NCBI GenBank assembly: GCA_013375475.1 | Contig: JABXKD010000007.1 | Coordinates: 1 to 64,000 of the forward strand | Direction: 5' to 3' | Length of the DNA: 64,000 nucleotides | Source of the DNA: Promethearchaeota archaeon | GTDB lineage: Archaea > Asgardarchaeota > Lokiarchaeia > Sigyniarchaeales > SOKP01 | Part shown: piece after piece, positions 63,295 through 64,000 of the stretch | How the letters are laid out: each line of letters opens with the position of its first letter | Position numbering within the stretch: position 1 is the first letter of the stretch | Program-made: the position numbers and the translations under genes | Notes under the pieces: model-generated | What the model saw: only the letters and a program-made list of their open reading frames with translations | Database searches by the model: none | What the model was told of the DNA's origin: nothing

Positions 63295-64000
63295 ATGGAT
63301 TATGTGAAATTTGGTATAATTGGCACTGGTGCTGTGTGGGGCTTCCACAAGCTTGGTTCTAAAAAGAACCCAAAGATTAAGTTTATATCAGCATACGATA
63401 TCGATGAGAGAAAATTAAACAGAGTTGCTAAGTATTCTAAACTAGAAACTTATTCAACTTTAGAGGATTTTCTTAGGAGTGATATAGAAGCAGTTCTTAT
63501 CATGGTACCACATTATCTTCATAGAGATATAGTTGTTGAGGTAGCTGAATCGGGAAAACATATAATATGTGAAAAACCAATGGCTACTACACTTGAAGAG
63601 TGTGATGATATGATAGCAGCAACAAAAAAAGCTGGTGTTAAATTCATGATTGCCGAAAATCACCGTTTTCTTCCTGCTCACCAGTTCATGAAGGATATTA
63701 TAGACCGCGATTATATTGGAGAGATTTTTCTTGGTCGAACTTATGAAGGAGCATATGTTAGTCCAGATCAATTTCTTGATCCTAATTCGTGGAATTTTAC
63801 TTACAATAAGGGAGGTGGTGGGGTTGTTGCTGATCAAGGTGTTCATAAATTTACCTTTTTGAATTGGCTTTTGGGAGAAGTTGATTCTGCACAATGCTGG
63901 TTAGGAAAGGCTACGAATTCTCCCCCTATTAAAGGAGAAGACAACGCAATTATTCTACTAAGATATAAGAGTGGAGCAATGATAACAGTCGATCTTTCCT
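63295..64000 (+). CDS. Gfo/Idh/MocA-family oxidoreductase, truncated by the window edge
   Basis: A 235-codon fragment that remains open at position 64000 and so was missed by the track. MDYVKFGIIGTGAVWGFHKL begins a Rossmann NAD(P) domain, CEKPMATT holds the catalytic lysine motif (EKP) and NHRFLPAH the substrate-binding domain entry. GAGGAATGA is a purine-rich ribosome binding site eight bases before ATG 63295. Oxidises or reduces sugars or inositols; the 3' part of the gene lies outside. Confidence 0.9.
   Translation, partial: MDYVKFGIIGTGAVWGFHKLGSKKNPKIKFISAYDIDERKLNRVAKYSKLETYSTLEDFLRSDIEAVLIMVPHYLHRDIVVEVAESGKHIICEKPMATTLEECDDMIAATKKAGVKFMIAENHRFLPAHQFMKDIIDRDYIGEIFLGRTYEGAYVSPDQFLDPNSWNFTYNKGGGGVVADQGVHKFTFLNWLLGEVDSAQCWLGKATNSPPIKGEDNAIILLRYKSGAMITVDLS

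Noticed and set aside
63460-63894. 144-aa minus-strand ORF near the window end
   Set aside because: Antisense to a Gfo/Idh oxidoreductase with clear EKP and NHRF motifs.
1-64000. tRNA, rRNA and CRISPR content
   Set aside because: No GGTTCGAATCC-type T-loop with matching stems, no conserved rRNA segments and no regularly spaced repeat-spacer arrays were found. The closest near-matches to a T-loop lie inside coding genes such as thrS.

Overview
The window is an AT-rich archaeal chromosome segment that most resembles an Asgard archaeon of the Lokiarchaeia type. The archaeal signs are a thermosome subunit, an Alba protein, eukaryote-like ribosomal proteins L38e and L40e, archaeal AspRS and ThrRS, Pth2, TruD, type II methionine aminopeptidase, a UPF0200 kinase, CTP-dependent riboflavin kinase, archaeal FAD synthase (RibL) and a translin-family protein. 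The Asgard signs are a Ras/Rab-like small GTPase, a JAMM (Rpn11/Csn5-like) peptidase and two proteins with longin/roadblock-like domains. The lineage is inferred from gene content; no 16S rRNA or other decisive marker is present.

Layout. 0-13.5 kb is an accessory region: a membrane longin-like protein, an HGSNAT/DUF1624-type acyltransferase, a TPR protein, a NosD-like beta-helix surface protein, cyclase plus acyl-CoA dehydrogenase, a serine hydrolase, a DUF362 protein, and a divergent SDR/TetR pair with a tandem-repeat operator candidate. 13.6-18.3 kb holds serine dehydratase and a DUF4062-STAND NTPase-TPR protein flanked by two copies (one decayed) of a tiny ORF. 18.3-34.7 kb is mostly information processing and housekeeping: thermosome, L40e, L38e, KH/Zn protein, Pth2, TruD, AspS, Map, Alba, JAMM peptidase, Prs and a NifU-like protein, interrupted by an orphan DNA methyltransferase and a geneless, apparently decayed stretch (27.8-28.4 kb). 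34.7-44 kb is rich in membrane proteins, with a helical solenoid protein, an MfnD-like ATP-grasp ligase, a membrane-anchored winged-helix protein and two tandem HGSNAT-like acyltransferases. 44-54 kb has the small GTPase, ThrS, translin, RibL-RibK, a CDP-alcohol phosphatidyltransferase, two GHMP kinases, a sugar nucleotidyltransferase and a longin-wHTH protein. 56.7-64 kb is a co-oriented metabolic run: KDG-type sugar kinase, BKACE, UroD-like protein, DMT-type transporter, PIG-L deacetylase, SCP2 protein, M24 peptidase and a truncated Gfo/Idh oxidoreductase.

How the genes work together. L38e/KH-Zn/Pth2/TruD form a compact translation operon. RibL and RibK together make FMN and FAD. Prs lies at the end of a run with a NifU-like protein and a hydrolase. 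GHMP kinase 2 overlaps a nucleotidyltransferase, which suggests sugar to sugar-1-P to NDP-sugar.

The most notable points are genes whose conserved N-termini can only be reached from ATA or ATT start codons (RibL, the wHTH membrane protein and possibly a small ORF), the DUF4062-STAND protein between duplicated small ORFs, a possible BRO1-like protein, the two longin-domain fusions and the uncharacterised 56.7-64 kb catabolic cluster. No tRNA, rRNA, CRISPR array or intact insertion sequence was recognised.
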